From assembly GCF_003173035.1 (NCBI RefSeq), contig NZ_QGLE01000002.1, forward strand, positions 310,001-374,000: a DNA stretch of 64,000 nt, written 5' to 3'. Shown piece by piece: positions 48,690 through 56,809 of this stretch. Source of the stretch: Zavarzinia aquatilis. GTDB taxonomy: Bacteria > Pseudomonadota > Alphaproteobacteria > Zavarziniales > Zavarziniaceae. Positions within the stretch are counted from its first letter, which is position 1; each line of letters starts with the position of its first letter. A model generated the notes under the pieces. It searched no databases. It was not told where the DNA came from and was given only the letters and a program-made list of their open reading frames with translations. Position numbers and translations under genes: made by a program.

Positions 48690-49373
48690 CTATTCCGCGT
48701 CGACGATGGTTGTCACGCGCCGAGGCGCCTGCGGCCCCTCGCGGCTGTCGGTGGAGCGCGAGCCGGCGAAATGATCGGTCGTCGCCGGCAATTCCAGCAC
48801 TTCCAGCTTCACCTTGCCAACACCCCGGCCGCCGAGGCCGATGGCCTTGGCCGCCGCCGCCGACAGGTCGATCATCCGGCCCCGGACATAGGGACCGCGA
48901 TCATTGATGGTCACGATCACCGAACGGCCATTGGAGACCGAGGTGACCCGGACCCTCGTATTGAACGGCAGGGTCTTGTGCGCCGCCGTCAATTCGTTCT
49001 GGTTGAACTTCTCGCCATTGGCGGTGCGCCGGCCATGGAAGCCGGGACCATACCAGGAGGCGACGCCGGTAAACTCCTGCACCACCTTCTCGCTCTGGGC
49101 GCCGGGGATCTTGCCCCGGTCGGTGATCGGACCGCCGACGTCGGCAAGACCGGTCATGGGGCCAAGTCCGGCCATGGGGGCGGTGGCGCCGTCCCGCTCG
49201 CTGGCGGCACGGGAGGAAACCATCGTCGATGCAGCAACCGCGTGTTCGCGAATACTGACCGGGTCGTCGGCACTTTCAGTCGCCCGTGCGGCCGCGGGGG
49301 CCATCACGGAAACGGCCGCCGCCATCGCGGCTGCCACGATCCAATTGGACGCGAGCAAACGGGTTGCTGCCAT
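48690..49373 (-). CDS. rlpA: RlpA-like septal ring protein (double-psi beta-barrel)
   Basis: A 227-residue protein with a signal peptide (MAATRLLASN... ARA, cut near residue 31), a linker of about 70 residues and a DPBB domain at about 100-190. Hallmarks are GVASWYGPGFHGRRTANGE, an Asp in NDRGPY and RMIDLS. RlpA-family proteins bind or cleave denuded peptidoglycan at the septum. There is no lipobox and no SPOR domain, so it is a soluble short form. GGAGGAACA precedes the ATG. Confidence 0.85.
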   Translation of the reverse strand: MAATRLLASNWIVAAAMAAAVSVMAPAAARATESADDPVSIREHAVAASTMVSSRAASERDGATAPMAGLGPMTGLADVGGPITDRGKIPGAQSEKVVQEFTGVASWYGPGFHGRRTANGEKFNQNELTAAHKTLPFNTRVRVTSVSNGRSVIVTINDRGPYVRGRMIDLSAAAAKAIGLGGRGVGKVKLEVLELPATTDHFAGSRSTDSREGPQAPRRVTTIVDAE

Positions 49374-49947
49374 TGTTCCTCCGCTCCTTCATCGGCGCGC
49401 GAGCACGGAGGCTGTGTCGCACGCGAACTGGATGGACCCCTGCATTAAAGGTCATGAACACACCTGGATGGGTTCGGTTTCATCGAACCGCATCCGCCGA
49501 TACCGGAGCCGCCTGCTTATCGCTGCGGGCGTCGCGCCGCGGTGGCTTTCAACCGCCACCTCATGCCGACAAGACACATGGCCAGGCCAAGTGCCACGAC
49601 ATAAATTTCAGGACTCAAACGTCCCATACCTTCTGGGCCGGCGGTGACCGTACCGGGCTTTATGGACATGCGGCGGCGCTCGCTGAAAGCAGGCCGCAGG
49701 GGTCACCACGAGCGGACTTTGACCGAAAATTGCGCGCTTGGCAACCCCCGGCCGACTTCCGCCGATTGCCGCCCCCCGAATGCACAGCCGATAAGTTGCA
49801 TCCGAATTGGAAAAATTGAGATAAATCAACATCTTGCCGGGCCACCGCGCCACCCCCTGCCGATGGCGTTTCCCCCCTGACATGGCCATTCCCCCGGCCC
49901 ACCGGACAGGGCAAGATGCAAAAGTTGCGAGTGCCGAAAGCCATAAA
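49374..49947 (+). other. 574-base intergenic region between rlpA and ggt
   Basis: A divergent spacer with no convincing gene. It holds a 6-bp hairpin (GGTTCG 49471-49476 with CGAACC 49484-49489) and an FNR/FixK-like box at 49816-49829. Small frames in it lack ribosome sites and codon bias. Confidence 0.6.
49816..49829 (+). promoter_or_regulatory. FNR/FixK-type box upstream of ggt
   Basis: TTGAGATAAATCAA keeps the TTGA-N6-TCAA core of Crp/FNR-family sites and differs from TTGAT-N4-ATCAA at one base. It lies in an unusually A-rich patch 119 bases before the ggt ATG. No clear -10 is found at the distance of a class II site, so activation from farther upstream or repression are alternatives. Confidence 0.5.
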
Positions 49948-51708
49948 ATGCGTATTGCCACGGCCGTCCTGGTGACGGCACTGACCGTGACGGCGGCCCG
50001 GGCTGAACAGGCCTCCGACCGTTATGCGCCGGAGGCCGGCAGCGTAACCGGCATTGTCGCGCCGCAGCAGGCGACGGCGCGCCGCCACATGGTCGTCGCC
50101 GCCCATCCCCTCGCCGCCCGCGCCGGGCTCGAGGTGCTCGATGCCGGCGGCAGCGCCGTCGATGCGCTGGTCGCAACGCAGATGGTGCTCGGCCTCGTCG
50201 AGCCACAGTCGTCGGGCCTTGGCGGCGGCGGTTTCCTGCTGCATTACGCGGCGGCGAATGGTGGTGTAACCTCCCTCGACGGGCGGGAAACCGCGCCAGC
50301 CGCGGCGACACCCGACATGTTCCTGGGGACCGATGGCCAGCCCCTGCCCTTCTTTACCGCCGTCGTCGGCGGTCGTTCGGTCGGCACCCCCGCGACCTTG
50401 CGCCTGATGGTCGAGGCACACCGCCGCTTCGGCCGCCTCGCCTTCACCGATCTGCTGAAGCCGGCCATTCGCCTGGCCGAGAACGGCTTTCCCGTCTCGC
50501 CCCGCCTCGCCGATCTGATCGCGGCCGAGGGCGAGCGCCTGAAGCACGATCCCGTCACGGCTGCCTATTTCTTCGATGCCGCGGGCGCGCCCTTGCGCGC
50601 GGGCGCCACCTTGCGCAATCCGGCCTACGCCGACACATTGCGCCGGATTTCGGACGGCGGCGAAGACGTCTTCTACCGCGGCGAGATCGCCGCCGACATC
50701 GTCGCCAAGGTCATGGCCGATCCGGTCAATCCCGGGCGCCTGTCCGCGAGCGATCTCGAGAATTACACGGTTATCGAACGTGAGCCGGTCTGCAACACGG
50801 TCTTCGCGGTCGAGGTCTGCGGCATGGGCCTGCCGTCGTCCGGCGGCATCGCCACCTTGCAGATCCTCGGCCTGGTCGAGCCCTGGGGCATCGAGCATAT
50901 GTCGCCGCAGGCGCCCGAGACCTGGCGCCTGATCGGGGACGCCTCGCGTCTCGCCTTCGCCGACCGGGAACGCTGGCTGGCCGACCCCGCCTTCGTGCGG
51001 GCGCCGGTCGCCGGCCTGCTGGCCACCGGTTATCTGTCCCTGCGCGCGAAACTGCTCGACGGGCCGAATGCCATGCCCGAGGTCACGCCCGGCCAGCCCG
51101 CCTTCGACGATGGCGCGCTGTGGCCGATGCCGCCGGCCGGCGTAACCCCTGAACTTCCATCGACCACCCAGGTCGTCATCCGCGACGATGCCGGCGACAT
51201 GCTGTCCTACACGGGCACGATCGAGAACGGCTTCGGCTCCCGCCTCATGGTGCGGGGGTTCCTGCTGAACAACGAGCTGACCGATTTCTCCTTCGCCCCG
51301 ACGGGCAAGGACGGCGCCCCGGTCGCCAACCGGGTCGAGGGCGGCAAGCGGCCGCGGTCGTCGATGGCGCCGACCCTGGTGCTGCGCGACGGCGTGCCCG
51401 TGCTCGCCATCGGCAGCCCGGGCGGCAGCCGCATCATTGGTTTCGTCGCGCAGGCGCTGATCGCCCATCTCGCCTGGAAGAAGCCGGTGGCCGAGATCGT
51501 CGCCATGCCCCACCTCCTCAACCGCTTCGGCCCCTTCGAGGTCGAGGCGGGCACGGCGGCGACCGCGCTGGTGCCGGGGTTGCAGGCCCTCGGCTACCGG
51601 GTCGAGGTGCAGGAGCTGAACTCCGGCCTCGCCGCCATCGCGGTGACACCCGCAGGCCTCGAAGGCGCGGCCGATCCCCGGCGCGAGGGCGCGGTTCTCG
51701 GCCGCTGA
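49948..51708 (+). CDS. ggt: gamma-glutamyltransferase
   Basis: A 586-residue periplasmic Ntn-hydrolase with a signal peptide (MRIATAVLVTALTV... ARA). It should self-cleave before T406 (LPS-TTQ), giving large and small subunits that hydrolyse or transfer gamma-glutamyl groups from glutathione. R113 in DGRETAP, the SGLGGGGF loop and the GSPGGSR oxyanion loop are present. The usual TTH at the nucleophile reads TTQ. ATG 49948 is chosen because it begins the signal peptide. It is convergent with the wax synthase gene after 3 bases. Confidence 0.92.
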   Translation: MRIATAVLVTALTVTAARAEQASDRYAPEAGSVTGIVAPQQATARRHMVVAAHPLAARAGLEVLDAGGSAVDALVATQMVLGLVEPQSSGLGGGGFLLHYAAANGGVTSLDGRETAPAAATPDMFLGTDGQPLPFFTAVVGGRSVGTPATLRLMVEAHRRFGRLAFTDLLKPAIRLAENGFPVSPRLADLIAAEGERLKHDPVTAAYFFDAAGAPLRAGATLRNPAYADTLRRISDGGEDVFYRGEIAADIVAKVMADPVNPGRLSASDLENYTVIEREPVCNTVFAVEVCGMGLPSSGGIATLQILGLVEPWGIEHMSPQAPETWRLIGDASRLAFADRERWLADPAFVRAPVAGLLATGYLSLRAKLLDGPNAMPEVTPGQPAFDDGALWPMPPAGVTPELPSTTQVVIRDDAGDMLSYTGTIENGFGSRLMVRGFLLNNELTDFSFAPTGKDGAPVANRVEGGKRPRSSMAPTLVLRDGVPVLAIGSPGGSRIIGFVAQALIAHLAWKKPVAEIVAMPHLLNRFGPFEVEAGTAATALVPGLQALGYRVEVQELNSGLAAIAVTPAGLEGAADPRREGAVLGR

Positions 51709-51711
51709 GGC

Positions 51712-53118
51712 TCAGAGGCCCAGTGCCCGCTCCAGCTCGGCGAGGGCATCGCCGGTATAGACGGCGATCCGCTGCATATGGGGCAGGCTGTCGCGATCGC
51801 CGGTGAAGCCGAGGTTGAACTGCCCGGCATAGGACAGGACCGTGATGTTCAGCGCCTGGCCGTCGAACAGCAGCGAGACGGGGTAGATCTGTTCGAGCTT
51901 CGCGCCATTGAAATAGAGCACCTGCGATGGCCCCGGCACGTTGGAGATGACGAGGTTGTTCATCGGCCGCGTCATGGTGCCGAGGCCGAGCATGAGCTGG
52001 ACCATATAGGGCGTCATCAGGACGAGGGTGTAATTGTCGATGGCGCCCCGGGTCATCGACTGCAGCTTGTCCTTGGCCGGCGCCGACGAGGCACCGATGG
52101 CCTTCAGCCGCGCCAGGGGATCGGCGATGTCGGTGTGCAGATTGACGAAGATGGTCGAGATCGCATTGCCGACCGAGGCATCGTCGGCCGGCCGCACCGA
52201 AATCGGCACCGAGGCGGTGAGCGGCTTTTCCGGCAATTCCTCCATCTCGGCGAGATAACGGCGGAGCGCCGTCGCGCAGAGGCCGAGGAAGACGTCGTTG
52301 ACGGTCACCCCCGCCGCCTTGGCCAGGGTCTTGATGCGCGAAAGTTCGTAATATTGGGTGGCGAAGCGACGCTTGCCCCTGATCTTGCCGTTCAGGATGG
52401 TCTGCGGCGCGCCGTAAGGAAAGGCCGGTCCATCCGCCTCGCCCTTGCGGGCTTCAAGCGCCAGTTTGCCGAGGGCCTTCGCCGCCTCGAGACCGGTGCG
52501 GAACTGTTCCTTGCCGAGGCCGATCATGCGCTCGATCAGCGAGCCCTGATCCGCCCCCTCCTCGTCGTCGGCGCGTTTCTTGCCGGACGACAGGCCGACT
52601 TCCCACGGCGGGGGCAGGTCGCGCGCCGCCGGATCGGGGGAGAGGAAGCGTGACAGCAGACGCATCCCGCCCATGCCGTCGATCTGCGAATGATGGACCT
52701 TGGTGTAAACGGCGAAGCGGTTGTTCTCCAGCCCCTCGATGACATGGCATTCCCACAGGGGGCGCGAGCGGTCGAGCGGATTGGAATGGAGGCGCGAGAC
52801 GAGCACGCCCAATTCCCGCTCCCCGCCCGGTTTCGGCAGGGCGGAATGGCGGAAGTGATAGTCGAGGTCGATATCCTCGGCCTTCAGCTCCTGCCAGGCG
52901 GGCAACACAGTCGAGAGCAGGCCGGGACGCAGGCGCAGGTTGAAGGGCGGCGCGAAACGGGGCCGCGCCCGCCATTCGGCGACAAGGTCGGCCAGATAGC
53001 CGGGCGGGGCATCGGGCGGCAGCGAGAAGGTGGCGAGCGAGGCGACATGCACCGGCTTGTCGCGCTTTTCGATATAAAGCCAGGCCGCATCCGTCGGCCG
53101 CAGCACCCGAGTCGCCAT
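51712..53118 (-). CDS. wax ester synthase/diacylglycerol acyltransferase (WS/DGAT)
   Basis: A 468-residue bifunctional acyltransferase that makes wax esters or triacylglycerols from acyl-CoA. The catalytic HHxxxDG motif is HHSQIDG at 142-148. The PLW block (SRPLWECHVIEGL), the central NDVFLG-type motif and the C-terminal NLVISNVPGP block are all present. Length is typical. A GGGGGAGACGGG site precedes the ATG. It is monocistronic as far as can be seen. Confidence 0.93.
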   Translation of the reverse strand: MATRVLRPTDAAWLYIEKRDKPVHVASLATFSLPPDAPPGYLADLVAEWRARPRFAPPFNLRLRPGLLSTVLPAWQELKAEDIDLDYHFRHSALPKPGGERELGVLVSRLHSNPLDRSRPLWECHVIEGLENNRFAVYTKVHHSQIDGMGGMRLLSRFLSPDPAARDLPPPWEVGLSSGKKRADDEEGADQGSLIERMIGLGKEQFRTGLEAAKALGKLALEARKGEADGPAFPYGAPQTILNGKIRGKRRFATQYYELSRIKTLAKAAGVTVNDVFLGLCATALRRYLAEMEELPEKPLTASVPISVRPADDASVGNAISTIFVNLHTDIADPLARLKAIGASSAPAKDKLQSMTRGAIDNYTLVLMTPYMVQLMLGLGTMTRPMNNLVISNVPGPSQVLYFNGAKLEQIYPVSLLFDGQALNITVLSYAGQFNLGFTGDRDSLPHMQRIAVYTGDALAELERALGL

Positions 53119-53224
53119 ATTCCCGTCTCCCCCGTCGTTTTGCCCATGCGACAGGGGCAGCGGGGCGGCGTCAAGGGGTCTGCCGTCTCAATTCAGGGAC
53201 AAGTGCCGCCGCGACGACGGCATG

Positions 53225-53253
53225 AAAAAGGCCGGCCCCGAAGAGCCGGCCTT
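53225..53253 (-). terminator. Rho-independent terminator of the OmpA-like gene
   Basis: AAGGCCGGC (53228-53236) pairs with GCCGGCCTT (53245-53253). On the minus strand it is followed by five T, and it sits 22 bases after the ompA-like stop. It also separates that gene from the wax synthase promoter region. Confidence 0.85.
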
Positions 53254-53274
53254 GTTCCTGAAGACGGGTGCCAC

Positions 53275-54345
53275 TCAGGGCATGACGATTTCCACCCGGC
53301 GGTTCTGCGGCTCGCGCACACCGTCCGGCGTCGGCACCAGCGGCGCGGACTCGCCCTTACCCAGGGTGACGATCTCGGCCGAGGTCATGCCGATTTCCAG
53401 CAGCTTGGCCTTCACCGCCTCGGCCCGGCGCACCGACAGGGCCTGGTTGTAGTCGGTGGCACCCGAACGGTCGGCGTGGCCGGTCAATTCGATCCGGCTG
53501 ACACCCCGCGTCAGCGCCGACTGGGCGGCGTCCTGAATGATCGCGGCGGCATCCGCCGTGATTTCGGACGAATTCCAGTCGAAGAACACCATGTAGGAGC
53601 GGTCGAGCACCGGCGCGGCCACCGGCGCGGTATCCGGCGTCGGCACCGGCGGCGGCGGCGGGTCATAGGCGCTGAAGGCATAGACGAGGCCGGCCTGCAC
53701 GCTCTGCAGCGCGTAGGACGACTTCAGCTCGTTCACCTGAATGTCCGAGGTGCCGAGGTAGCGGTAGTCGGCGAAGGCCGACAGATTGTCGTTGATCGCG
53801 ACCTTGGCGCCGACGATGCCCTGATAGGCGAAGCCGACATCGTCACCGGAAGCGATGGTCACCGGGCCATTGCCTTCGTTCACGAAAACCCAGGCCGCGC
53901 CGAGACCGGCGCCGATATAGGGCGTGAAGGCCGACGAGTTCTCGTATTCGTAAAGGACGTTGCCCATCACGGAGAGCACGCCGAAATTATTGTCGGTCGC
54001 GGAATCGCCGACGTTCGTATAGCCGCCCGCGCCATCGCCCAGGCGCAGGTTCTTGATGTCGCTCGCATCGAAGCTGCGGTAACCGATATCCGCCTCGACC
54101 CGGATGGCGCCGTAGTCGTAACCGAGCAGGGCGCCGACGCCCCAGCCATTGTCGAATTCGACCCTCGCCTTGTCGTCGATGCCGTCGCCATCCGCGTCGC
54201 CTTCGACGTCGATGCTCTGCGGGATCACGAAGGCGCCATAGCCGCCCAGATAGGGGCCGGGGCCGAGGTTGCCATCGGCGAAGGCCGTCGAAGCCCCGCC
54301 CGCCAGCACGAGCGCCCCCAGAACGATGCGAGACAGACCGCGCAT
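53275..54345 (-). CDS. OmpA family outer-membrane protein
   Basis: A 356-residue protein with a signal peptide (cut after AFA, about residue 23), an eight-stranded beta-barrel (about 24-225), a Pro-rich hinge (PPPPPVPTPD) and an OmpA_C peptidoglycan-binding domain (about 240-356; ELTGHADRSG, NQALSVRRAEAV). An early loop carries DADGDGIDD, like the calcium loops of thrombospondin type 3 repeats. A hairpin terminator follows. It anchors the outer membrane to the wall. Confidence 0.92.
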   Translation of the reverse strand: MRGLSRIVLGALVLAGGASTAFADGNLGPGPYLGGYGAFVIPQSIDVEGDADGDGIDDKARVEFDNGWGVGALLGYDYGAIRVEADIGYRSFDASDIKNLRLGDGAGGYTNVGDSATDNNFGVLSVMGNVLYEYENSSAFTPYIGAGLGAAWVFVNEGNGPVTIASGDDVGFAYQGIVGAKVAINDNLSAFADYRYLGTSDIQVNELKSSYALQSVQAGLVYAFSAYDPPPPPVPTPDTAPVAAPVLDRSYMVFFDWNSSEITADAAAIIQDAAQSALTRGVSRIELTGHADRSGATDYNQALSVRRAEAVKAKLLEIGMTSAEIVTLGKGESAPLVPTPDGVREPQNRRVEIVMP

Positions 54346-54381
54346 GTAACCCCCGCCAGAAAAACCGCCACCATTACGGTC

Positions 54382-54410
54382 GTTCTACCACCCGGAAAGA
54401 GCAGGCTCAA
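54382..54410 (-). promoter_or_regulatory. candidate promoter of the OmpA-like gene
   Basis: On the minus strand TTGAGC (54405-54410) and TAGAAC (54382-54387) are 17 bases apart, about 37 bases before the ATG. Spacing is ideal and both elements match at four of six positions. Confidence 0.45.
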
Positions 54411-54430
54411 TCCGTGTCACCACTTTTCTG

Positions 54431-54462
54431 TCCCGCAACTATGGTTAACCACCGTCGCGGGA
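54431..54462 (-). repeat. 32-bp imperfect palindrome after the Pot/SDR operon
   Basis: The element is centred on the perfect palindrome TGGTTAACCA (54442-54451) with outer arms TCCCGC and GCGGGA; 13 of 16 base pairs form. It begins 3 bases after the last SDR stop and lies upstream of the OmpA-like promoter. It may be the operon's 3' hairpin or an operator; there is no T-tract. Confidence 0.6.
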
Positions 54463-54465
54463 ACA

Positions 54466-55239
54466 TCAGCGGATGATATGACCGCCGTCGATGACCAATT
54501 CGCTGCCCGTGACATATTTCGAGGCATCGGAGGCGAGATAGAGGATGCCCTCGGCGATATCCTCGGCCGTGCCGACGCCAAGGGGGCAGATACGGTTCCA
54601 TTCCGCGCGGACCGACGAGGTATCGGACAGCCCCCGCTCCGCCGCGACGTCGACGATCTCGCGCTCCAGCATCGGGGTCCAGGCGAGGCCGGGATGCACC
54701 GAGTTCACCCGGATGCCATAGCCCCGGTCGGCGCAATAGAGCGCGGCGGCCTTGGTGAAATGGCGCACCGCCGCCTTCGACGCGCAATAGGCGGCGTTCA
54801 GACCGTCGGCGATGATGCCGAAGGTCGAGGACAGATTGACGATGGAGCCGCCCCCCGTCCCCTTCATCAGGCCGATGGCCGTTCTGGTGCCGAGGAAGGC
54901 GCTGTCGGCGTTGACGCTCATCACCCGGTGCCAGTCGTCGAGGCTGGTTTCCTCCAGCCCACGGGTGAGCTGGATGCCGGCGTTGTTGACGAGAATGTCG
55001 AGCCGGCCGAACCGCGCCGTCACCTCGGCCATCACCGCCTGCCAGGAGGCTTCGCTGGCGACGTCATGGGCAAGGAACAGGCCACCGGGCAGCGCCGCGG
55101 CGGCGGCGGCACCGCCTGCCTCGTCGATATCGGTCAGGATGACGGTGGCGCCTTCCCGGGCGAGCAGGGTGGCCGTCGCAAAACCGATGCCGGCGGCGGC
55201 GCCGGTGACCATGGCGATGCGGCCCTGGAGCTTTGACAT
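54466..55239 (-). CDS. SDR family oxidoreductase
   Basis: A 257-residue classical SDR. The cofactor motif is TGAAAGIG (12-19), the NNAG motif is LVNNAGI, the catalytic Ser is in NLSSTFG, and Tyr-x3-Lys is YCASK. An acidic residue after the second strand (TDIDE) favours NAD(H). The C-terminus is VTGSELVIDGG. It is last gene of the operon; the start follows the previous SDR stop by 14 bases. The substrate is presumably related to the transported compound. Confidence 0.9.
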   Translation of the reverse strand: MSKLQGRIAMVTGAAAGIGFATATLLAREGATVILTDIDEAGGAAAAAALPGGLFLAHDVASEASWQAVMAEVTARFGRLDILVNNAGIQLTRGLEETSLDDWHRVMSVNADSAFLGTRTAIGLMKGTGGGSIVNLSSTFGIIADGLNAAYCASKAAVRHFTKAAALYCADRGYGIRVNSVHPGLAWTPMLEREIVDVAAERGLSDTSSVRAEWNRICPLGVGTAEDIAEGILYLASDASKYVTGSELVIDGGHIIR

Positions 55240-55253
55240 GAGAGGTTCCGTCT

Positions 55254-56030
55254 TCAACCGATGAAACTGCCGCGGTCGACGTTGAGCATCTGGCCGGTGA
55301 TATCGGCCGCCCCGTCGGAGGCGAGGAAGAGATAGGCGGGCGCGACCGCCGCGGGCTGCATCATGCCGGGGATCGGCTGGGCGCCCAGATAACGCTCGAC
55401 CAGTTCGGGCACGGGAATGCCGAGTTCCGCCGCCTCGGCCCGGATCGTCCACATGGAACCTTCGGTCTCGACCCAGCCGGGGCAGACCGCGTTCACCGTG
55501 ATGCCCAACGGCCCGAGTTCCATGGCGAGGGAGCGCATGAAGCCGGCGACCGCATGTTTCGAGGCGGCATAGCCCGAGAAGCCGGCGGCCCCGGTGCGGC
55601 CCCAGATCGACGAGGTGACGATGATCCGCCCACCCCGCGTCATCAGCGGCAGCGCCGCCCGCGTGACGTAATAGGTGCCGAGGACATTGACGGAAATGCA
55701 GCGCTCGAAGGCGGCGTCGCTCGCTTCGGTCGCGCCGCTTAGCGGGGTCATGGGCTGGAAGCCGGCGTTGTTGATCAGCACGTCGATGGCGGGCAGCGCA
55801 CCGATGGCGGCATAGACGGCGGCGCGGTCGGCGATGTCGCATTTCAGCGCGCGGACCGGCCGGCCGCAGGCGGCCGCGACCTCGGCCCCGGCGGCGTGGA
55901 TCGCCTCGTTCTCGGCCATCAGGGTGAGATCGGCGCCCGCCGCCGCGAAGGCGTGGGCGATGGCGAGGCCGATGCCCATGCTGGCCCCGGTGATCACGAC
56001 ATGGCGGCCGGTGAAATCATGGGCGGTCAT
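55254..56030 (-). CDS. SDR family oxidoreductase
   Basis: A 258-residue classical SDR: TGASMGIG (14-21), LINNAGF, VTSSIWG and the catalytic YAASK. The motif after the second strand (LMAENE) lacks the usual basic NADP residues. It begins 1 base after the stop of the second permease gene, so it is translationally linked to the transporter. Its sequence differs clearly from the next SDR, so the pair is not a recent duplication. Confidence 0.9.
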   Translation of the reverse strand: MTAHDFTGRHVVITGASMGIGLAIAHAFAAAGADLTLMAENEAIHAAGAEVAAACGRPVRALKCDIADRAAVYAAIGALPAIDVLINNAGFQPMTPLSGATEASDAAFERCISVNVLGTYYVTRAALPLMTRGGRIIVTSSIWGRTGAAGFSGYAASKHAVAGFMRSLAMELGPLGITVNAVCPGWVETEGSMWTIRAEAAELGIPVPELVERYLGAQPIPGMMQPAAVAPAYLFLASDGAADITGQMLNVDRGSFIG

Positions 56031-56031
56031 T

Positions 56032-56808
56032 TCAGCCTCGGTAACGGGTCAGGCGGAGGGCGATCAGGCTGGTGCCGATTGTGGCGACCAGCACCAGCGA
56101 GCCGAGGGCGTTGATGCTGGGATCGAGCGCCTTGCGCAGCATGCCCCAGATCATGGTCGGCAGGGTCATGCCGCCGCCGATGGTGAAATAGGTGATGATG
56201 AAATCGTCGAGCGAGACCGCCATCGCCATCAGGGTCGCGCCGATCAGGGTCGGCCGGATGATCGGCAGGATCACGGTGCGGAAGATCGTCCACGAGCCGG
56301 CGCCGAGGTCACGGGCGCTGTCGACGATCGCCATGTTGAAGCCGGCCATCTGGGCATAGACCACCAGAATGACGAAGGGCTGGGTGAAGACGAGATGGCT
56401 GGGGATCACCGTCGAAAGGCCGAGCGGCAGGCCGAGGGACGAATAGCCGGTGGCGAGCGCGAGAGCGAGCACGAGCGGCGGCAGCATGATCGGCAGGGTG
56501 ATCAGGGCGATCACGCCATTAGCGAGCTTCGGCCCCGAGCGGGCGAGCGCCATGGCCGCCAGCGTGCCGGCGATCATGGAGACGAGACCGACGGACAGGG
56601 TGACGATGGCGCTGTTGCCAAGGGCCTTCCAGAAATCGGCGTTGTCGAACAGCACGCCGTACCAGTGCAGCGTGGCACCGCCCGGCGGGAAGGTCGCATT
56701 GGCATTTTCCGCCAGCGAGAAGAAGACGACGAGGACGAGCGGCGAGAGCATGAACACCAGCACCGCCGCGCCGAAAGCGGTCCAGGCCGCCTGCGCCTTG
56801 GCCGCCAT
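56032..56808 (-). CDS. ABC transporter permease (PotC type)
   Basis: A 258-residue permease with six membrane segments and the EAA loop (SARDLGAGSWTIFRTVILP). The N-terminal pattern SPLVLVVFFSL and length match PotC/YdcV proteins. It follows the PotB-type gene by 1 base. Confidence 0.9.
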   Translation of the reverse strand: MAAKAQAAWTAFGAAVLVFMLSPLVLVVFFSLAENANATFPPGGATLHWYGVLFDNADFWKALGNSAIVTLSVGLVSMIAGTLAAMALARSGPKLANGVIALITLPIMLPPLVLALALATGYSSLGLPLGLSTVIPSHLVFTQPFVILVVYAQMAGFNMAIVDSARDLGAGSWTIFRTVILPIIRPTLIGATLMAMAVSLDDFIITYFTIGGGMTLPTMIWGMLRKALDPSINALGSLVLVATIGTSLIALRLTRYRG

Positions 56809-56809
56809 C

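Noticed and set aside
49471-49489. GGTTCG...CGAACC hairpin considered as a tRNA T-arm
   Set aside because: No acceptor, D- or anticodon stems can be formed around it and the T-loop sequence is wrong.
49644-49880. A 78-codon plus-strand frame in the rlpA-ggt spacer
   Set aside because: No ribosome site, no homology I can recognise, Arg/Pro-rich composition, and it runs across the FNR-like box.
49660-51513. A 617-codon minus-strand frame opposite ggt
   Set aside because: Antisense shadow of a complete gamma-glutamyltransferase.
52690-55236. An 848-codon plus-strand frame spanning the wax synthase, OmpA and SDR genes
   Set aside because: It crosses three well-supported minus-strand genes and two hairpins, so it cannot be a gene.
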